Shown here in pieces: positions 60,001 through 64,000 of a DNA stretch of 64,000 bases. Positions within the stretch are counted from its first letter, which is position 1, and the number at the start of each line of letters is the position of its first letter. The notes below the pieces were generated by a model, which did not search any database, was not told the DNA's origin, and saw only the letters and a program-made list of their open reading frames with translations. The position numbers and the translations under genes are program-made. Source of the stretch: Himantopus leucocephalus (Eukaryota; Chordata; Aves; Charadriiformes; Recurvirostridae); contig RSEF01000005.1 in NCBI GenBank assembly GCA_003993805.1, forward strand, positions 14,371,337 through 14,435,336, in the 5' to 3' direction.

Positions 60001-62580
60001 GTTAATGTAAATATATATATTAAATAAAAATTAAAAAAAGCCAGGGTGACTGTAACATGCATTTCTTAAATATCGGATATTTATGCCTGATGGGTGTACT
60101 CTGTGGCTAAGCAGGGATGGAAAGCTCGTTTGAAAACATTCTCAGACAGTTGACATTGCTGCTGCTATTTTTATCCAAAACTCTACAGCATTTATTTTTT
60201 CGGGCTGTTTTTCTAACCGGGCAGTAATCAGTCCCGTGTGGTTTATACAGTGAGCAGAACTGTACGCACCTCTTGCCTGTTCGTTGGCCTTAAAGAGGAG
60301 AGATGCCCTTCTAAGTGTTGGGACTCAAACCTGAAGAATCTATCGAGAAAGTCAACCGGTAGCCATGGTCTGTTAATAATAGCTAGAAAAAGCAACCAAA
60401 AGTGAAGGGGCTTGCAGAGTGAACTGCTAGTAAAAGCACAAATGGGTATCAGCTAGCCATGAATGAATTGAGGCTGAAAAAGGGGAAAAAAAATCTGACT
60501 ACAAGAAAGTGAAGTTCTGGAGCTGTCCTCCAAGAGGAGTTTGAACAGCAGGAACCAAACTGGTACTCGCCTGGCTCTCGAGTCAATTGATGGAGGAATT
60601 CTGTGATATGGTTGCTGAAATCACAGAAATGCAGGTGGTCCTTCCCCCGGGTGTATGTTTTATCAGATTCAGGGACACTGTACCCTGTGTATCACCTGTG
60701 CTTCCCCAAAAGATTCAAATGGAGGTGGGAACCAAGATGAGCCTTCCTGTTGGTAACCTACGGTGGGATTAGCATTTCTTAGAGTAACTAAGATGGGAGC
60801 ATAACATTTAAAGGAATAATTGTTACTCTTTTTAAATGTATGCATCCTTCTTATATAAGGCTTACCGTCCCCTCACAGAATTGCAGGCCTAATTCCAGCC
60901 ACCACGGCAGAAAGCTACAAGTCTGCTCCCATCCTCTGAACACCTTGTGCTGTCTGCACCTCCCTCAACCCGCAGCTCTTTCTAAAATGGCAATTGTTGC
61001 TTTCTTTTCCAGTGCAAAGTATACCAAATCCAGAGCTATATCTGATTCCTCCTATTAATCCCATTGTATTGCTATTAATCCCGGTGTTGAGGTTGACATA
61101 AACTAGTAACAAATGACTACAAAGTAGCTCCAGGCCTATGATATCTCTATCTTTAAATATCAAGTCAAGTATGAGGCAAATGAATATAAACTTAGTTGTT
61201 TGAGTGTAAATCCCCCAATTTAAGCTTTTATATCACAGCAGTATTTTGCAGGCATCAAAACTCATTTTTTAAATACCTTAATTGTAAAATTTTCCAGTGC
61301 ACTTAGAATTTTTCTATTCTAGATCACTTCATAGAGAGTTTTTCCTAGATAACCTATCTTTGTTTATAGTCTTTCTCTTCTCCAATTTTACTGTCAGGTT
61401 ATGAAATTGTGACTTTTTTTTGTCCTTAGCTACATATACTAAATACTATGTTTTGTCATCTATGCAACAGGCTCAGATGATGTATATAAACAAGTTTGTC
61501 AGTTTAAGCTTTAGAAAGCAAAGAGAAAAAAGAACAGTATATGAAAGCAAAATATATTTCCCTTCAGCAGTCTCCCAGTGAATGCTGGTGTACCACCCAG
61601 GCTTAAAGAACCGCCTTGCTTATGAAAGCAAAGGCAACACAGAATCAAACAATGGTTCAATTTCATGCCTCATTTCAGACATCGTTAAACATATTTGGTT
61701 TCACCTCATCTTCATCAAGGTCCCAAAAAGAGACAGGAGCCCTGATTAATATATATTGGAGCAAAAGAGGAAGAGGGGAAACTTCATAAATGTTTTTCTT
61801 TTCTGATTTCTTTTCTTCTTTGCCTGCTGTTGGGCACCTTTTTACTCCATTTTTTGCAATTATTCTTCCTTGTGTTTATTCCTCTCATTGCTGCAGAGGA
61901 CGTAGCACAGTTAGTAACCGCTTGAAAAAATCAGCTCAGCCTTGCAAAACTGTCCATGCTTGTTTCTTCTACAGGTTATTGTTCTCAGGAGAATTTCTTC
62001 ACTGCCTGACCAACACCTTGGCACTATTCCTTTTTACTCTGTTTTGCAAAAGGGTTGAAGACCCCAAACAGAGTAGCTGTTGAATGTTGTTTACTTTATT
62101 CTCCAGTATAGAAGAAAATATTAGCACCCTGCTTTATGGGCTCTCTTTACTGTTCTTCCCCTGCATGTGTTTATAGCCAGTGGCCAAGGAGATGAAAACC
62201 TGTTTATACCACTCTGGCACTGTTGAACTTATGGGGAAATGTCTGCTGGCTATGATGGAGACTGAATTTTCACTCTGTAGGTATTAGATGTGAGAAAGCC
62301 AGGACTCCCTTTTCACTCCTTGTCCTTCCTTTTGGGAGATTCATGTACAGCAGGCTCCAGGATGAAGCTACTCTGTCACCACATTTGATCCAAATTACTG
62401 ATTCATAGAGTATGGTGTCCCACCTCAGAGGGTGGCTGGCATGGTGACAGCAGGTGCTGCAGAGATTTGTGAACATTTGTGTAGTAGTCAGTTGCATGTT
62501 AAAATAAAATTGGTAACACGGAGGAGGATAACAGAGAGAAAAAGAAAGCCTTTCTGGGTCTGGCTCATCACTGTGGGATG
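60001..62580. other. Non-coding, nothing firmly recognised
   Basis: A mild CpG enrichment lies at 60201-60358 (seven CpG in about 157 bases). The 61-codon frame at 60587 and other short frames have no known motif. Confidence 0.5.
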
Positions 62581-62584
62581 TTGG

Positions 62585-62708
62585 CATTATATGACCACCA
62601 GAAGCAAGCTTTCTCCCCGCAAAGCCACTTCTATTGGTGCTTCAGATGCGTCACGAAGGGGTCAGGGGCCAGGGAGAGCTCTTATCTTGGCGGCCAGGAA
62701 GCCACGTG
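62585..62708 (-). promoter_or_regulatory. Candidate minus-strand promoter in a CpG-enriched patch
   Basis: Read on the minus strand: E-box CACGTG (62708-62703), CRE-like TGACGCA (62653-62647), CCAAT (62637-62633) and TATA-like CATATAATG (62593-62585), in a conventional order with about 40 bases between CCAAT and TATA. Eight CpG lie between 62619 and 62799. It points toward PTPN5, 35 kb downstream, and could drive a transcript with a long first intron. This is motif reading only. Confidence 0.25.
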
Positions 62709-62799
62709 CTGGGACAGGCAGAGATTGCAAACAGCTCTCACGGTGTCGCTTGTAGCCCCTCAGCTGCCAAGGGGCCTGGATAGGAAATTTATTGTACCC

Positions 62800-64000
62800 G
62801 AAGGAGTAATAAAATCTTGGTACCAAGTACTGTCTGTGTAAACTATTCTGAATCATCAAAAAGGCAAAGAGGTAGAGGCTTTGTAGTTGTTAGAAACGGG
62901 CTTCTTAATCTCTGGACATAAAACTCGAGAATTTTGGTTTGTCTTCCTGTAGTTTCATTCAGTTTGATGTTTGTCTCCCCCTTCCTTTTCTCTTTCCGGG
63001 CTCTGCTCATTTGATGTTTTTCTCCTTCTGCTGAACATTGACTTCCTTTCCTGCACCCCTTATTGGGACATTTTTTATTTCTTGGACTGTCCCTCTCCCC
63101 ACCCAGTGGCCATGCTCTATGTGCTGGATTAGTGTCTGCTTCAGGACCTGCTGTGTCCAAGTGAAATCTTGTTGTCCATTGAAACCTCATTCATGTGCAC
63201 TGCAAATGAAACCTTGGAGGCCAACGGCACTGGCGCTCAGAAGAATGAAATGCTAGCCTAGATAAAGTGTTGACCTTTGTTACGTAAAGGGGGTACAGCT
63301 AATTCAGTATTACCTGTACCTGCAGGTTTTTCCAATAAAATGTTTTGTTGTAGTGCTTTTGTGGCTATAGAGTTTTGAAACTTTTGCAGAAATTTTAATT
63401 TTAAGCTGTTTACATGACAGCAAGCTGTTGAACTGAACCTTGCTTTAGTTTATGCAAAATCCAGAGGAATGAGACAAGGACTTCTCTAAGGGACATTGTA
63501 TCTAATATCAAAAACATAAGCTAACCTTGATGATTTACATAAATGCTACAATATGTGATTTAAATGAAAGTTAGCATTTCATATTTTAAGTGCAACCTCC
63601 TGCCTGTATCATGTGGAGATTTGAAGCAAGTCTTGCAAAAATTCCTCAGCTCAGCAAGCTCTCTCTTAGGCTAACAGCTAATACAGTGCAGAGATCAAAA
63701 GGGTTGGTTCAGTTTTTTTTGGAACCTGCACATTGAGATAAGATCTACATGAGACCAAGCTGAATATTTTTCATGTTACATCTGTGGTTTACCAGAAGTG
63801 ACAGTATCACATAATTAGTGATGTAACGTTTGAAACATTTAGTAAAGTCGCATGTGGATCTAATCTTTATGCCTAGTGGAACTGTTATATATTTGTATAG
63901 ACTGTAACTTCTTTTCTGTAATGTCTTTATAGCTCATAGTTGATTGGAATGATATCTATTATAATAATTTTACACCTAAGGGTAAAACTTATTGGACGTA
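62800..64000. other. Non-coding, nothing recognised
   Basis: A 115-codon minus frame (63190-62843) is Lys/Arg-rich with no known motif. An AATAAA lies near 63336 on the plus strand without an associated gene. Nothing else seen. Confidence 0.5.

Noticed and set aside
60587..60772. 61-codon frame beginning MMEEFCDMVAEITEMQ as a small gene
   Set aside because: No recognised motif, no splice or conservation support; length is ordinary for chance.
62843..63190. 115-codon minus frame rich in Lys and Arg
   Set aside because: No recognised motif, and low-complexity basic composition typical of chance frames.
27451..64000. MRGPR, ZDHHC13 or other PTPN5 neighbours by mammalian synteny
   Set aside because: No exon or seven-helix coding frame matching these was recognised in this stretch.
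1..64000. CRISPR arrays, operons, tRNA or rRNA genes
   Set aside because: None seen; the window is vertebrate nuclear DNA.

Overview
The window looks like nuclear DNA of a bird, from a short-read draft assembly. The evidence is several CR1-type LINE fragments, one of them with the ATTCTATG tail unit typical of avian/reptilian CR1; a 1.1 kb solo LTR of a type I associate with avian genomes; vertebrate-style small exons (80 to 240 bp) with GT-AG introns; and an AT-rich, CpG-poor background. The assembly shows two 100-N gaps, one 10-N gap, four single Ns (three sitting between near-perfect 50 to 60 bp duplications) and a run of 20 G at base 1.

One protein-coding gene can be supported: PTPN5, the striatum-enriched tyrosine phosphatase STEP, on the minus strand. 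Nine coding exons lie between about 27.24 kb (N-terminus) and 1.72 kb. All reading phases join exactly and give 416 residues: an N-terminal segment, two membrane helices, the kinase-interaction motif (KIM) with its regulatory Ser, the kinase-specificity region, and the first half of the PTP domain (KNRY, YINANYI, IATQGP and CxxYWP motifs). The exons for the WPD loop and the catalytic HCX5R loop are not in the window, so the gene is cut off by the left edge.

Introns (1 to 27 kb): mostly unremarkable AT-rich sequence. The 6.5 kb intron between coding exons 6 and 7 carries a 3'-complete CR1 (9.12 to 10.0 kb), a solo LTR with a 5-bp target duplication (10.19 to 11.32 kb) and an unexplained segment open on both strands (11.53 to 11.91 kb). 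The intron between coding exons 3 and 4 carries two CR1 pieces around a 100-N gap (22.08 to 23.31 kb).

Upstream of PTPN5 (27.3 to 64 kb): I see no coding exon of any recognisable gene. It holds a CpG-rich patch next to the first coding exon, CpG-rich patches near 48.1, 60.2 and 62.7 kb that might be 5' non-coding exons or promoters, a CR1 reverse-transcriptase fragment abutting a gap (56.69 to 57.22 kb), a cluster of octamer/GCATGC motifs (59.38 to 59.94 kb) and short simple repeats. PTPN5 in mammals has long non-coding 5' introns, so part of this region may be transcribed; that is inference. No new gene system was found. The points most worth checking are the bird-type N-terminus of STEP, the two-strand open segment in the intron, the motif cluster at 59.4 to 59.9 kb and the assembly duplications.
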